Numbered from the stretch's first letter, positions 1 to 9,307 are shown. The stretch: 64,000 bases of DNA from Oceanobacillus polygoni (GCF_008304605.1 NZ_PIJY01000025.1:31261-95260); one strand, 5' to 3'. Notes: generated from the letters alone by a model not told the origin. Numbers and translations: made by a program.

Positions 1-157
1 CACCGATTGCAAAGGCGAGTATTGCCCCTAACGAGCCCGCACCTGTTATCCACAAGCCAGCAGTTACGACCCATCCCCAGCCAATCATAGCTCCAAATGC
101 AAGTGTAAGTACATCTCTATTCCCTAAAATTTTTAGCAGCTTCTGTTCATTCTCCAT
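1..157 (-). CDS. APC-family amino acid permease, N-terminal part (cut by window edge)
   Basis: Only the first 52 codons are in the window; the gene continues beyond base 1. A GGAGGAATAAAGG ribosome-binding site at about 158-170 precedes ATG at 157. After a short polar N-terminus (MENEQKLLKILGNRDVLTLA) comes FGAMIGWGWV and a glycine-rich hydrophobic stretch. This is the usual TM1 start of APC-superfamily amino acid/polyamine permeases, where the GAMIG-type turn binds substrate. It lies on the same strand as the amino-acid catabolic genes upstream of it, so it may import one of their substrates. The specificity cannot be read from this fragment. Confidence 0.75.
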   Translation of the reverse strand, partial: MENEQKLLKILGNRDVLTLAFGAMIGWGWVVTAGLWITGAGSLGAILAFAIG

Positions 158-365
158 CCTTTATTCCTCCATTTAACTTCGTGATTTTCCACGTATTAAT
201 GGGCTGTAATGCCCCTAGCGCAAAAATGAGAAACTGGAAACGTGAAGGCGGGATATAACGGCCCGTAAATTTCTAATTCTGCTCGACTAATATTTAGCAG
301 GAAAGAAAGGCCCTTCACTAAATGAAATTTCACTTTATGTTAAATCTGGATGAATATGATTTTTA

Positions 366-1721
366 CTACTTTTCGTTCAGCGTATGATGAACAAGTTGTT
401 TTTGAACAGATAAAATAGCATCATGTAATTTTTCTACCATGCTGTCAATTTGTGATGGGTTCATAATTAATGGTGGTGAAAAACAAATAATATCCGTGTT
501 TTCATACGTAACTGCCCGGCAAATCACACCTCTTTCATGCAAGGCTTCCACCACTTTCGGAGCGACTTGCAATTTGGCTGGAAAACGCTTATTTGTAGCC
601 GGATCTTGAACTAGCTCAACTGCTCCTAGTAAGCCAATTGTTCTTACGTCACCAACGATATTTAATTGTTCCTTTATTTTTTTGAATCCTTCGAGCAAGT
701 GCACACCCATTGCTTTAGCATTAGCTACTAGCCCTTCTTTTTCGATAATATCAATATTTCTTAATGCAACAGCAGCTGCTGTCGGATGTCCACTATAGGT
801 AAAGCCATGGAATAATGTCCCTTTTGATTTTTCCTTCAATACGTTGTGGATAGAATCGGACACAATTACCCCACCCATTGGGATATAACCACTTGTAACT
901 CCTTTTGCAAACGTCATTAAGTCAGGAGTTACTCCCCAATTTTCAATACCAAAGAATTTTCCAGTTCGTCCAAATCCAGTAATCACTTCATCTGCAACAA
1001 GCAAGATGCCATATTCATTACATAATTCACGTACTTCTTTAAAATAATTAGATGGAGGGATTAACACACCACCAGCACCTTGTACTGGCTCCGCAAAGAA
1101 TGCAGCAATATTCTCTGCACCTTCTTCTTCAATAACCGAACGCAGCGACGTAATAGCCTTCTCTGTCCCTTCCCAGTATGGCGTGTCTGCATGGATAAAG
1201 TCATTCATTAAATGGCCAGCCATATCCCAAAACTCAGGAATTCCAGTAACACTTGTAGAAGCAGCTGCAACGCCGTGATAGCCACGTTTTAATGCTATAA
1301 TTTTCCTGCGCTTTGGCTGACCTTGTATTTTCCAATAGTGACGCACCAATTTAACAGCGGAATCATTGGACTCTGATCCACCTGACGTGAAGAAGACAGC
1401 ATTTAAATTTTCTGGTGCGAGTGAAGCAATCTTTGCTGCTAGTTTAATAGCTGGTTCATGGCTAAATGTTGAAAAAGCAGAGCTATACGCCAGTTTTTTC
1501 ATTTGATCTGCAGCCGCTTCGGCAAGTTCATTTCTGCCATGCCCAATATTTACATTCCATAAGGATGACATTGCATCAATGAATACGTCTCCATTTATGT
1601 CAGTTAAATAGATTCCCTCCCCCTTTTCTACAATCAATTTCGCTCCCTTTTCCTGTTGCTGCTGGATAGATGAGGTTGGGTGAATGAAATGCTTCTTGTC
1701 CAATTCGATTAAATTTTTCAT
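366..1721 (-). CDS. Class III PLP aminotransferase (omega-amino acid:pyruvate type)
   Basis: A 451-aa fold-type I aminotransferase of the class III family, which moves amino groups from omega-amines or omega-amino acids to pyruvate or 2-oxoglutarate. Visible motifs are the cofactor-phosphate loop TSGGSESND near residue 115, ADEVITGFGRTG near 245, and the PLP-lysine context FAKGVTSGYIPMGG near 275. The start is placed at the ATG at 1721, preceded by a strong GAGGAGGAAT site at 1728-1736, rather than ten codons upstream. It is separated from the racemase-like gene by a terminator-like hairpin, so it is probably a separate or attenuated transcript. Family membership is clear. The substrate (beta-alanine, taurine, diaminobutyrate and others are possible) is unknown. 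Confidence 0.9.
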   Translation of the reverse strand: MKNLIELDKKHFIHPTSSIQQQQEKGAKLIVEKGEGIYLTDINGDVFIDAMSSLWNVNIGHGRNELAEAAADQMKKLAYSSAFSTFSHEPAIKLAAKIASLAPENLNAVFFTSGGSESNDSAVKLVRHYWKIQGQPKRRKIIALKRGYHGVAAASTSVTGIPEFWDMAGHLMNDFIHADTPYWEGTEKAITSLRSVIEEEGAENIAAFFAEPVQGAGGVLIPPSNYFKEVRELCNEYGILLVADEVITGFGRTGKFFGIENWGVTPDLMTFAKGVTSGYIPMGGVIVSDSIHNVLKEKSKGTLFHGFTYSGHPTAAAVALRNIDIIEKEGLVANAKAMGVHLLEGFKKIKEQLNIVGDVRTIGLLGAVELVQDPATNKRFPAKLQVAPKVVEALHERGVICRAVTYENTDIICFSPPLIMNPSQIDSMVEKLHDAILSVQKQLVHHTLNEK

Positions 1722-1779
1722 TATAATTCCTCCTCGATTTGTGTCCAAACTTCTTTATTTTCACTTGTATGAAAACGAA

Positions 1780-1834
1780 AAAACCAGAAATATGGACAGA
1801 TTTATAAGTTTAGACTGTCAATATAACTGGTTTT
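1780..1834 (-). terminator. Nested hairpin, probable terminator of the racemase-permease-dehydrogenase operon
   Basis: The outer arms AAAACCAG (1780-1787) and CTGGTTTT (1827-1834) enclose inner arms GACAG (1795-1799) and CTGTC (1815-1819). Read on the minus strand, the right-hand side runs into a T-rich tract. It lies between the racemase-like gene and the class III aminotransferase, so it either ends the operon or attenuates read-through into the aminotransferase. Confidence 0.5.
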
Positions 1835-2009
1835 CACCTAGGTAGTGCGCTGCTTCGCCAACAACGTCATTTAGATGGGGCAGTTATTTATTATCTTATT
1901 ATTTTTAATTTAACAAAAACTATACTAATGGTCAACTTCGAATTTTATCGAATTTTAAATTCATTAAAATTTATCGCGAAATCGAGCATGACAAGATTGC
2001 TTAACTCCA

Positions 2010-2696
2010 TTAAACTTTGAAATCAGATAATCCGTACACTACATATTCTGTCAACGTATTTATATCAAAAATTGGCAATCTCGTAACCTCTCTTATAGCA
2101 CTTTTATAAGGCGGCATATTCGTACATTCTAAAACAATTGCCTTCATCATTGGATTTTTAGCTAGCAATCTTAACGTAACCTGTTGCATTTCGAGTGCAA
2201 CGGCTTTTCTATCCAGAATATTTGTCTCATTCAGAATTGCGTTTGTGAATGCTGGCATATCGTCCATACCGGCAATAGCAATTGGTGTATGATGAGCATC
2301 AACGCTTTGAAAATGTGTTTGCGTTAAACTTGACCTTCGTGCAGTAATAACACCTATCATCCCGCCGGTTATTTGCTGTACCAACGGAATCTGTATTAAG
2401 CTTGACGAATAAAAAGGTACTCGCAATTCACGTTGAATCTCTTTTTGGAATAATGCGAGAAAACCGCAACTGGTTGTGATTGCTTTTACTCCTTTATTTT
2501 CAAGTACTTTGGCTCCCTTAATAAAGGGCTCAATTAAACGCGTATCACCCAATTTAATAACACGATCTGTTGTTGCATGATCAATGACTTGGTATGCAAC
2601 TGGAAAAGCGTATGTTTCCGGATTACCAATATCCCCCCTCGGTCTATCAAAATTTGTATCTAACATTAATATGCCAATAAGTGGTTTCTTATCCAT
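2010..2696 (-). CDS. Aspartate/glutamate racemase-superfamily protein
   Basis: A 228-aa protein of the cofactor-independent Asp/Glu/hydantoin racemase superfamily, which also contains maleate isomerase and EutA-like proteins. Two cysteines sit in the expected catalytic positions: TTSCGFLA in the first half and LECTNMPPY in the second. The ATG at 2696 overlaps the stop of the preceding permease gene as TAATG, so translation is probably coupled. A GTG four codons upstream is an alternative, and neither start has a strong ribosome-binding site. It is the last gene of the operon with the permease and the flavoprotein dehydrogenase, so it may interconvert stereoisomers of the imported compound. 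Substrate unknown. Confidence 0.8.
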   Translation of the reverse strand: MDKKPLIGILMLDTNFDRPRGDIGNPETYAFPVAYQVIDHATTDRVIKLGDTRLIEPFIKGAKVLENKGVKAITTSCGFLALFQKEIQRELRVPFYSSSLIQIPLVQQITGGMIGVITARRSSLTQTHFQSVDAHHTPIAIAGMDDMPAFTNAILNETNILDRKAVALEMQQVTLRLLAKNPMMKAIVLECTNMPPYKSAIREVTRLPIFDINTLTEYVVYGLSDFKV

Positions 2697-4048
2697 TAGA
2701 TAAACCACACTATTAAACCAATGATTAAGAAATAAAATGAGTTTGGTAATGCTAATGTCATCACTTTAATGGGGTCGACCTTTTTATTTAATATCCCACC
2801 AATTAACCCACAAACAACAAATGCGGTTAATCCTACTGGTGGCATATTTTGCCCAGCTGCTGCAATATGGGATGCACCTAATGCAATTAATGTTGGATCA
2901 ACATGCATTGATTCTAAGATGGGACCAAGGAATGTAACAACGACAGATTGCGCAGTAGTTTGAGAGCCTGTTAGCATCCCGACAACTACCATCGCCATTG
3001 CTCCTCCCAGTTTTATCATTGACGAAGCTAAACCTTCTGTCATAAGTGCAACCTTTTCGATCAAACCTGAAGCATAGAACACTCCGACCATAACTCCTGC
3101 AGAAAGTTGAATTTGGACGGTTTGGTTTACTTTCCCTAACCCGTTTTTTATAACACCTTTTGTTTGTTTTCTAACGGAAGGGAATAAGAAACTGACAAGA
3201 AGTGCAATAATAATCGCTGCTACAATTTGATTGGTTAGCCCTTGTAAAATAGGTATCCCGATAAGCGGTTCAAGGATATAAGAGAAAAGTGCAATTTCGG
3301 TAAAAATATTATAGTCAAACAGGGTATTTGCGATAACAATAGCGATTAAAACAAGGAGAGGAATGAGCGTTATCCAATTTCCTTTCAGTATTTGGAAAAC
3401 AGATTGATTCGGAATTAATTCTGGAGGCATCTTTTTCCCTCGAACAAAGCGGAATGATTCTAAGATTGCTAGAATTCCACCAATCGATACGGTTATATAC
3501 GCAAGCTTAGCAACCGGGCCAGGATCAATACCAATAAGAGATGCAGACAAGAAAACGCCTTGTGTAATAGGCGGCATTATCGATCCAATAGATGCACCGA
3601 GCAGGATAATCATTCCAATTTGCTCAGGCTTTAATTTCAATTCAGTCAGTGCATGAATTACGAGAAATCCAATTACCGTAGCAGCAGCGATGGCATCTCC
3701 AAGAAAGGAGCCAGCTAAAATTAATGTAATAAACACCGCGGCAATTAACCCTTTTGGAGATTTACCAAATGCTGCCCGTAAACTATTCAACGTTGTATCC
3801 ATTGCACCTAATTTCACTTGAGATTCAGCATATAGACTGCCAAATAGAGAAAGCATAATAACCCAGGATAAGCGATCGATCCCATCAATAAATGCAACAA
3901 TCATCTCATTAAAGTTTAAGCCTGAAATAAATGCAGAGGAGATTGCAGCAACGAGAAGCGCTGCTCTTATATCACCACCGATTTTTGGTATTTGTTTAAC
4001 AAAAACAATGGCAAAAAGTAACACTAAAGGTATTATAATTTCCAACAT
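2696..4048 (-). CDS. IT-superfamily (TRAP DctM-like) permease, 12 or so TM helices
   Basis: A 450-aa polytopic membrane protein, hydrophobic almost throughout, with two similar halves. Motifs GASIGSIMPPITQG and AAAGQNMPPVG are the paired helical-hairpin loops typical of the ion-transporter superfamily that includes TRAP large subunits (DctM) and C4-dicarboxylate carriers. No DctP or DctQ partner is adjacent, so it may act alone as a secondary transporter or be an orphan large subunit. The ATG at 4048 follows AGGGGTGAT at a good distance; an upstream GTG (4057) would overlap that site. It sits between the DAO-type oxidoreductase and the racemase-like gene, which suggests uptake of the same substrate. 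Confidence 0.75.
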   Translation of the reverse strand: MLEIIIPLVLLFAIVFVKQIPKIGGDIRAALLVAAISSAFISGLNFNEMIVAFIDGIDRLSWVIMLSLFGSLYAESQVKLGAMDTTLNSLRAAFGKSPKGLIAAVFITLILAGSFLGDAIAAATVIGFLVIHALTELKLKPEQIGMIILLGASIGSIMPPITQGVFLSASLIGIDPGPVAKLAYITVSIGGILAILESFRFVRGKKMPPELIPNQSVFQILKGNWITLIPLLVLIAIVIANTLFDYNIFTEIALFSYILEPLIGIPILQGLTNQIVAAIIIALLVSFLFPSVRKQTKGVIKNGLGKVNQTVQIQLSAGVMVGVFYASGLIEKVALMTEGLASSMIKLGGAMAMVVVGMLTGSQTTAQSVVVTFLGPILESMHVDPTLIALGASHIAAAGQNMPPVGLTAFVVCGLIGGILNKKVDPIKVMTLALPNSFYFLIIGLIVWFI

Positions 4049-4053
4049 CTTTA

Positions 4054-5229
4054 TCACCCCTGTTTAGGTGAAGCATGAATTGCATTAAAACGGTCGAATT
4101 TTAATGGATCTAAAAAATCTTTGTATTTCAAATCTTTATTTACCAAGCTGGCAACTAATAGGCCGGTAATTGGAGCGAGTGCAATTCCATCCCCTTCATG
4201 CCCTGCAGCAATAATAAACCCTTTCATATTTGGGGTTTCACTGATAATAGGAAGCCCATCACTCGTAAATGGTCGAAATCCCGCCATTGTGCGAATAATC
4301 CGGATCGAATCTAAAAATGGAGCTATTCGACGAGCATGCATGGCAATAGCTGTTAATACTTCCGGTTCAACCGCTTTATCATACCCTTTAAATTCCCTGC
4401 TTCCCCCAATTAATACATTTCCACTTTCCGTTTGTCCAAGTGAAAGTCCAATTCCATAGGATGGAGCATCTGTGTTATTGGATAGATGCTTCGTAGCAAT
4501 GTATTGTGAACATAAAATATTCCCGTGAACCATTGGTTTTACTTTCTCCGAAATTAGAATCACTCCGCGGCGCGGTATAATGGGAAGCCCAACTCCGACC
4601 ATTTCCGCTATTTTAGGAGCAAAGGGGCCAGCAGCATTGATAACAAGTTCCGTTTCGATTCTTCCCTTATTGGTTTGTACTCCGATTACTCGACCATCCT
4701 TTGTAACGATATCGGTTACTGCTGTATGCGTGCGAATAATTATCCCCTTTCGCTTTGCAGCTTCAGCAAAAGCTTGTGTTAATAGCAACGGATTGACTTC
4801 CGCATCCTCCGTACTATAGGTCGCGCCAACAATTTCTGGGGATAAGCATGGCTGAAATGCCAATGCTTCTTTTTGATCGACTAGCTTTACATTTATGCCT
4901 GCTTTATTTTGTTGCTTTACGAACTTTCTCATGAAATCAAGGTGGCTTTCATTCTCAATCACAATCATGCCACCATTTTTTTGAAATTCAATTTTCATTC
5001 CTAATTCTTCTTCTAGATTCTCATACACCATTCTACTTGCCTGTGCTAGTTTAATAGGGAATCCAGGCTTTTTGGATTGTAAAAATATCGCTTTGTCACA
5101 GGAGCCCGACGTCCCAGCACCGATCTCTCCTTTTTCGATTAAAATCACCTTGTGATTTCCCGCAAGCCTGTAAGCAATCGATGTTCCAATTACTCCACCA
5201 CCAATGATTACAACATCAGCTGTTTCCAT
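4054..5229 (-). CDS. FAD-dependent amino-acid dehydrogenase, DAO/HcnC-like subunit
   Basis: A 391-aa flavoprotein of the D-amino-acid oxidase (DAO) family, with the Rossmann motif VIIGGGVIGTSIAYRL at the N-terminus, a second FAD-contact segment VINAAGPFAP near residue 205, and a C-terminal GHEGDGIALAPITG block. In HcnABC, LhpBEF and opine oxidases, such a subunit oxidises the amino or imino acid and passes electrons to ferredoxin-like partners. Those partners are encoded immediately upstream here. The start is the ATG at 5229 with GAGGAG nine bases ahead. Likely chemistry is C-N bond oxidation of a D-, N-substituted or cyclic amino acid; the exact substrate is not deducible. Confidence 0.85.
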   Translation of the reverse strand: METADVVIIGGGVIGTSIAYRLAGNHKVILIEKGEIGAGTSGSCDKAIFLQSKKPGFPIKLAQASRMVYENLEEELGMKIEFQKNGGMIVIENESHLDFMRKFVKQQNKAGINVKLVDQKEALAFQPCLSPEIVGATYSTEDAEVNPLLLTQAFAEAAKRKGIIIRTHTAVTDIVTKDGRVIGVQTNKGRIETELVINAAGPFAPKIAEMVGVGLPIIPRRGVILISEKVKPMVHGNILCSQYIATKHLSNNTDAPSYGIGLSLGQTESGNVLIGGSREFKGYDKAVEPEVLTAIAMHARRIAPFLDSIRIIRTMAGFRPFTSDGLPIISETPNMKGFIIAAGHEGDGIALAPITGLLVASLVNKDLKYKDFLDPLKFDRFNAIHASPKQG

Positions 5230-5292
5230 GAACTCCAACTCCTCAAACAGCTTTTCATTCTATAAAAGAAAGCTTCATTCTGTTATGACTTA

Positions 5293-6492
5293 CTACTCTC
5301 TAATTCGAGACAAACGCTCTAGTTTTGCTCTGCCGTTTTCAAGCCCAGGGTGAAATTTAATAACAGCGTTCTCTCGCTCTAAGTTAACTTTTTCTTTTGC
5401 TTTTTTAATTAATTCTGGTCCACCCTCTACGAATCCTAATCGAATACTAATGACGGTTCCCACGAGTTCCCCTTGTGCCATGGCAACCTTTGCACCCTCA
5501 ATACCAGTGCTGTTTCCTGCCACAAAAATGCCTGATTGTGTCGTTTCCAATTCCTCATTATACAAAGGGATATGTCCGCCTAATTCCTCGATATAGACAG
5601 ACTCACATCCAGCTGCATTTGCAAGCTCCACTAGAGGATAGAGTCCCCCTGATATACAAGCACAATCAACAGGTATTCGTTTTTCTTGCTTTCTTCCAAG
5701 CTGTCCATTCTGATCAACCGCTGCTACCACAATTTCTTCTACTGCTTCATTTCCAATAATTTCAACTACTGCCTTTCTTAAATGCAACGGGATTCCCCAT
5801 ACTTTCATGCCAAATGGAGGATAATAATTAACTCCCAGTTTTTGAACAGACTCTATTTGCCCTAACTTTCCAAGTAATTTAAGCATTGGATTCGGGGCTA
5901 AATGGGATAAACTAGAAAGATAGGCGATCATCTTTAATGGATTCGATTTTTCCAATGAAAATGCGTTCAATGGCGGAAGATAGATGCCAACAACATTAAC
6001 TCCAGCCATTTTAAGGTCATAGGCTATTGTTAAAGAAAGGGCATCAATCCCGATGATGGCAACTCGGTTTCCTGGTTTTACACGCTGAATATTTGCCAAT
6101 ACTTGTGCTGCTCCAATGGCCATAACTCCTGGTGTTGTCCAGCCTGGAATTGGGATTGCTTTTTCCGCCGCACCTGTTGCAATTAAAACAAAATCTGATT
6201 CTAATTGCTCTCCATTATTCAACATGACTTTCCATTTTGGATAAATTCCCCAAACTTCACGTTCCAGGAAACACGTAACGCCTAATTGCTTTATTTTACT
6301 TTCCATGCTTCGTACAATTTTCTCGCCAATCCACCAGTCTGATTTAGGTTCTTTATAGACCTGACCGCGCAATTTGCCACCAGGAACTGGATTTTCATCG
6401 ACCAATGCTACTCGTGCACCATTTGATGCCGCTTGAATTGCTGCACACATCCCTGCAGGGCCAGCTCCGATAATCACAAGATCATATTTCAT
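5293..6492 (-). CDS. FAD-dependent HcnB/OoxA-like dehydrogenase subunit
   Basis: A 399-aa pyridine-nucleotide-disulfide-oxidoreductase-fold protein. It has an intact N-terminal FAD motif (IIGAGPAGMCAAIQAA) and an ATGAAEKAIPIPGW linker. The second nucleotide-binding motif near residue 150 reads AIIGIDALSLTIA and lacks the usual GxGxxG glycines, so NAD(P)H binding is doubtful. The same weakening is known in HcnB/LhpE-type subunits. The C-terminal BFD-like domain of longer homologues is absent and is supplied by the separate 93-aa gene at 6784. It overlaps the [2Fe-2S] gene by eleven bases; the ATG at 6492 was chosen because AAGGAA lies about nine bases ahead. Confidence 0.85.
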   Translation of the reverse strand: MKYDLVIIGAGPAGMCAAIQAASNGARVALVDENPVPGGKLRGQVYKEPKSDWWIGEKIVRSMESKIKQLGVTCFLEREVWGIYPKWKVMLNNGEQLESDFVLIATGAAEKAIPIPGWTTPGVMAIGAAQVLANIQRVKPGNRVAIIGIDALSLTIAYDLKMAGVNVVGIYLPPLNAFSLEKSNPLKMIAYLSSLSHLAPNPMLKLLGKLGQIESVQKLGVNYYPPFGMKVWGIPLHLRKAVVEIIGNEAVEEIVVAAVDQNGQLGRKQEKRIPVDCACISGGLYPLVELANAAGCESVYIEELGGHIPLYNEELETTQSGIFVAGNSTGIEGAKVAMAQGELVGTVISIRLGFVEGGPELIKKAKEKVNLERENAVIKFHPGLENGRAKLERLSRIRE

Positions 6493-6787
6493 CCGCATCT
6501 ATTCCTTGGGAAATAATCTTCATCTGATCTTTTACACGTGTTATACATGCTCTTACACTTCTTTCGTCATCAACTGTTACACGACATTCATAACAGTGAC
6601 CAATACCGCAGTAAATTCCTCGTGGTGCCTTACCCTTCTCGGTATATCGTAATATGCGTATTTGATTAGCAAGTAATGCTGCTGCAATTGTTTCTCCTTC
6701 AAACGCTAGATAACTTTTTCCATTATAGGTGATCTGTACTTCTTTCCGCTCCAAACTCTCAAGAATTGGATGTTTTTTTATTCTCAT
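6482..6787 (-). CDS. (2Fe-2S) ferredoxin-like subunit, HcnA/LhpF type
   Basis: A 101-aa ferredoxin-fold protein with four cysteines arranged as YCGIGHCYEC and, about twelve residues on, RAC. This is the plant-type [2Fe-2S] ligand set found in HcnA and the small subunit of hydroxyproline/opine dehydrogenases. It would pass electrons between the two flavin subunits and an external acceptor. The start ATG overlaps the stop of the BFD gene as ATGA and its end overlaps the next gene, so all three are translationally coupled. Family assignment is firm; the redox partner is unknown. Confidence 0.88.
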   Translation of the reverse strand: MRIKKHPILESLERKEVQITYNGKSYLAFEGETIAAALLANQIRILRYTEKGKAPRGIYCGIGHCYECRVTVDDERSVRACITRVKDQMKIISQGIDADEI

Positions 6788-7065
6788 TGAGAAGAATCCT
6801 TTCCACTTCGGGATAGGTTCGCTAAACTTATTGGACGGACTGGATTTTTGTACATTATGTTATTCGTTTCTTGAATAGTTATATCTGTATAAGGAGCGAT
6901 AGCCTGTTCCAACAACACTCGACACGTTCGACCTTGACAGATGCCCATTCCTGCCCTCGTTTCCATTTTGATTGCTTTTAATGTTTCTGCGCCGTTTTCG
7001 ATTGAAGTGATAATGTCGCGTAACAATACTTCTTCACATCTGCAAATGATCACGGTTTTAATCAT
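6784..7065 (-). CDS. BFD-like (2Fe-2S)-binding subunit
   Basis: A 93-aa protein with a bacterioferritin-associated-ferredoxin-like domain. It has ICRCEE at the N-terminus and GICQGRTC about 45 residues later, giving the four [2Fe-2S] cysteines. In HcnB-type proteins this domain is usually fused to the C-terminus of the FAD subunit; here it is a free-standing first gene of the complex. The ATG at 7065 is preceded by a G-run rather than a clean AGGAGG. Gene order BFD, ferredoxin, FAD subunit, DAO subunit resembles dye-linked proline or D-hydroxyproline dehydrogenases with separate small subunits. Confidence 0.85.
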   Translation of the reverse strand: MIKTVIICRCEEVLLRDIITSIENGAETLKAIKMETRAGMGICQGRTCRVLLEQAIAPYTDITIQETNNIMYKNPVRPISLANLSRSGKDSSQ

Positions 7066-7250
7066 CCCCCCACATTAAAATTCCTATAAGTTCAATTTAT
7101 GAAGACGAATATTAATTCATACATGAAAACAAAGCAAGCTAAATAAGGGAGTTTATTCTTATTACGTGCCATAAGCGCTGTAAAGGAATAAAATTTCTGC
7201 TCATTCCGAGATATCAAAATGCATAGTAAAAAAATGGAGCATTTAAGCTA

Positions 7251-7850
7251 CTAGCGGTTTAGCAACCAGCGTTTGGATTTCCATTGTTTTGCCAAATATT
7301 CTTCTGATTCCCCAGTATTTGCATTGATATAAAAATCTTTCGTTAATGTACTACTTTTCATCTGAACTTTCCACAAAGGCAAATATACAAGATCATACTC
7401 GATCAACTGATGTTCTGGCTTTTTTAAAATGTAGGAACGATTTATTTGTTTTTCCTGAACATCTTTTATATATCGTTTTACTTCGTCTGGTTCTTTTATT
7501 TCGGGTGAAATTACAAACGATGTACGGAATGGCTCATCCTTCTTTGAAGTACTAGGAACGGTGGTAAGTAAGCCACGATAACCAGATATAGCGTCAATGA
7601 AGCACATTTTCGGAATCTTTTTCGGAGGGAATGGTTTACGGTCTGCGATAACTAATATTTTGGCTAGCCACATAGGATGATAGAGCAATTCTTTACGCTT
7701 CACATGTTGTTCCAAAAAATGCTGGTTCACTTTGTTTTTTACTTTTGTCATGATACCTAATGATTTGAATATATATCGATTCAATTGATCTTCTGAAATT
7801 TGTTTCGGTTGACCAAGTATGGTTATTTGTTTACGAAACATTGTTTCCAT
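7251..7850 (-). CDS. Hypothetical protein, 199 aa
   Basis: No family was recognised. It is a basic, soluble-looking protein with many Lys/Arg, no signal peptide and no transmembrane segment. Recurring features are aromatic/basic stretches such as FPPKKIPKM and a C-terminal KQWKSKRWLLNR. The centre (residues 75-140) alternates short beta-like segments. The ATG at 7850 follows GAGGTGAT and begins eleven bases after the symporter stop, so it is probably co-transcribed with the symporter and may be an accessory or regulatory protein for it. That role is inferred from position only. Confidence 0.7.
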   Translation of the reverse strand: METMFRKQITILGQPKQISEDQLNRYIFKSLGIMTKVKNKVNQHFLEQHVKRKELLYHPMWLAKILVIADRKPFPPKKIPKMCFIDAISGYRGLLTTVPSTSKKDEPFRTSFVISPEIKEPDEVKRYIKDVQEKQINRSYILKKPEHQLIEYDLVYLPLWKVQMKSSTLTKDFYINANTGESEEYLAKQWKSKRWLLNR

Positions 7851-7861
7851 TGGGATCACCT

Positions 7862-9307
7862 CTATTCTATTATCTTCGCATCAGAATGATAGCTTTCCAC
7901 ACGCTCTTGCACTGCAACAGAAGGTGGCTGCGTTAATAGACTAACAACAATTACTAGGATTAGAGAAACTGGTGCTGCAATAATTGGCTCGGAAACCAAC
8001 GAGAAAGGCTTTGTAATTACTAATACTAAAAACGTAATTGCGCCACCGAGCATTCCAGCTAGTGCCCCAGGAGTGTTGGCCCTTTTCCACCAAATACCAA
8101 GTACTAATGGAAATCCAAATGCAGATAATAATCCGCCACCAACCCAACCAACCATAATTGCTATTAGTTGTGGAGGTTCGATTGCTATTAAAATACCAAT
8201 CGTACTTGCTACAATCATAATAATAAATCCTAATCTGGTAACTGTTTTTTCCGAGGCTTCTTTATTTATATATTCCTTATATATGTCCCGAGCAACCCCA
8301 GCAGAAATAGCTAATAGCATCGCATCTGCCGAAGACATGATAGCTGCAATTAATCCAGCAAACATGATCCCCGCCAATATTGGAGACATATAATGTTCGA
8401 TGACGGATACAAACATCATATCCATATTCGTAAGTGAATCAGCAATGCCTAATGCTGCACCTCCAGATGCAACAATGAAACCAAATACAAATACGGATAA
8501 ATAAAGCAAGCAAGCCCACATCGCTGAACGTCTGGCCGTTCTTGCATCTCGTGATGCAAAATTCCGCATAACCGCTGATGGTGAAACAATACCAAACCAT
8601 AAGAAAGCTAAAAATAAACCAAAATAGGACATCCAAGGCTGGGTAATTTCTCCAAATGTTGGTGTAACAGCTAAAGCATCTTGAATTAATGATGCAAAGC
8701 CATTATGCTGTGTTAAAATGAGTACTGACAATATGAGCATTCCGATAAGCATGATCGCACCTTGTACAAGATCAGTATATGTGATTGCCCACATCCCACC
8801 CAATGCTGCATAAATCGTAAATCCAAGACCGAGTACTATAACCGCTGTTGTATAATCAATACCTAACACATAGGAACCAATTAATCCTGACGCCGTCAAT
8901 TGAGGTACCATGTAGAATGTCATTCCAACGACAACAATAAAAACAGCGATAATTTGAACCGATTTACCAAACCGCTGCTTAAAAAATTCCGGTAATGTAC
9001 TAACTCCAGATCTTCTTATTTGTCCGGCAACTAAGAAAAGGGTAAACGGTAGAATGGCCACCGCTCCAAATCCATATGCAAATAGAAACGGTACACCTAA
9101 TGCCACACCTGAACCAACTGCCCCCATTAAAGAACTCGAACTGGCTAAGGCAGCGAATAAGGCAAATGCTCCGACAAATGTATTAATGCTTTTACCTGCT
9201 GTCCAGTAATCGTTTTCCGACGAATGTGCTCTTCTTGTAAAATAAATTCCCATGAGAACCATCAACACGAGATAGATTCCAATAATAATCGTTTCGGTTA
9301 ATTGCAT
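7862..9307 (-). CDS. Sodium:solute symporter (SSS family, PanF/PutP-like)
   Basis: A 481-aa transporter with about 13 hydrophobic helices. It shows SSS hallmarks: the early GGxxxxGAF-type TM2 region, LGGMWAITYTDLVQGAIML around residue 170, and FAGLIAAIMSSADAMLLAISAGVARDIYKEY around 320, the segment that binds Na+. It imports an organic substrate with sodium. The start ATG at 9307 has GGAGGGG six bases ahead. It follows a small two-helix protein, a pairing also seen for PanF/YhdT-like symporters. The operon context (cyclodeaminase family, unknown 199-aa protein) suggests an amino acid or related zwitterion. Confidence 0.9.
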   Translation of the reverse strand: MQLTETIIIGIYLVLMVLMGIYFTRRAHSSENDYWTAGKSINTFVGAFALFAALASSSSLMGAVGSGVALGVPFLFAYGFGAVAILPFTLFLVAGQIRRSGVSTLPEFFKQRFGKSVQIIAVFIVVVGMTFYMVPQLTASGLIGSYVLGIDYTTAVIVLGLGFTIYAALGGMWAITYTDLVQGAIMLIGMLILSVLILTQHNGFASLIQDALAVTPTFGEITQPWMSYFGLFLAFLWFGIVSPSAVMRNFASRDARTARRSAMWACLLYLSVFVFGFIVASGGAALGIADSLTNMDMMFVSVIEHYMSPILAGIMFAGLIAAIMSSADAMLLAISAGVARDIYKEYINKEASEKTVTRLGFIIMIVASTIGILIAIEPPQLIAIMVGWVGGGLLSAFGFPLVLGIWWKRANTPGALAGMLGGAITFLVLVITKPFSLVSEPIIAAPVSLILVIVVSLLTQPPSVAVQERVESYHSDAKIIE

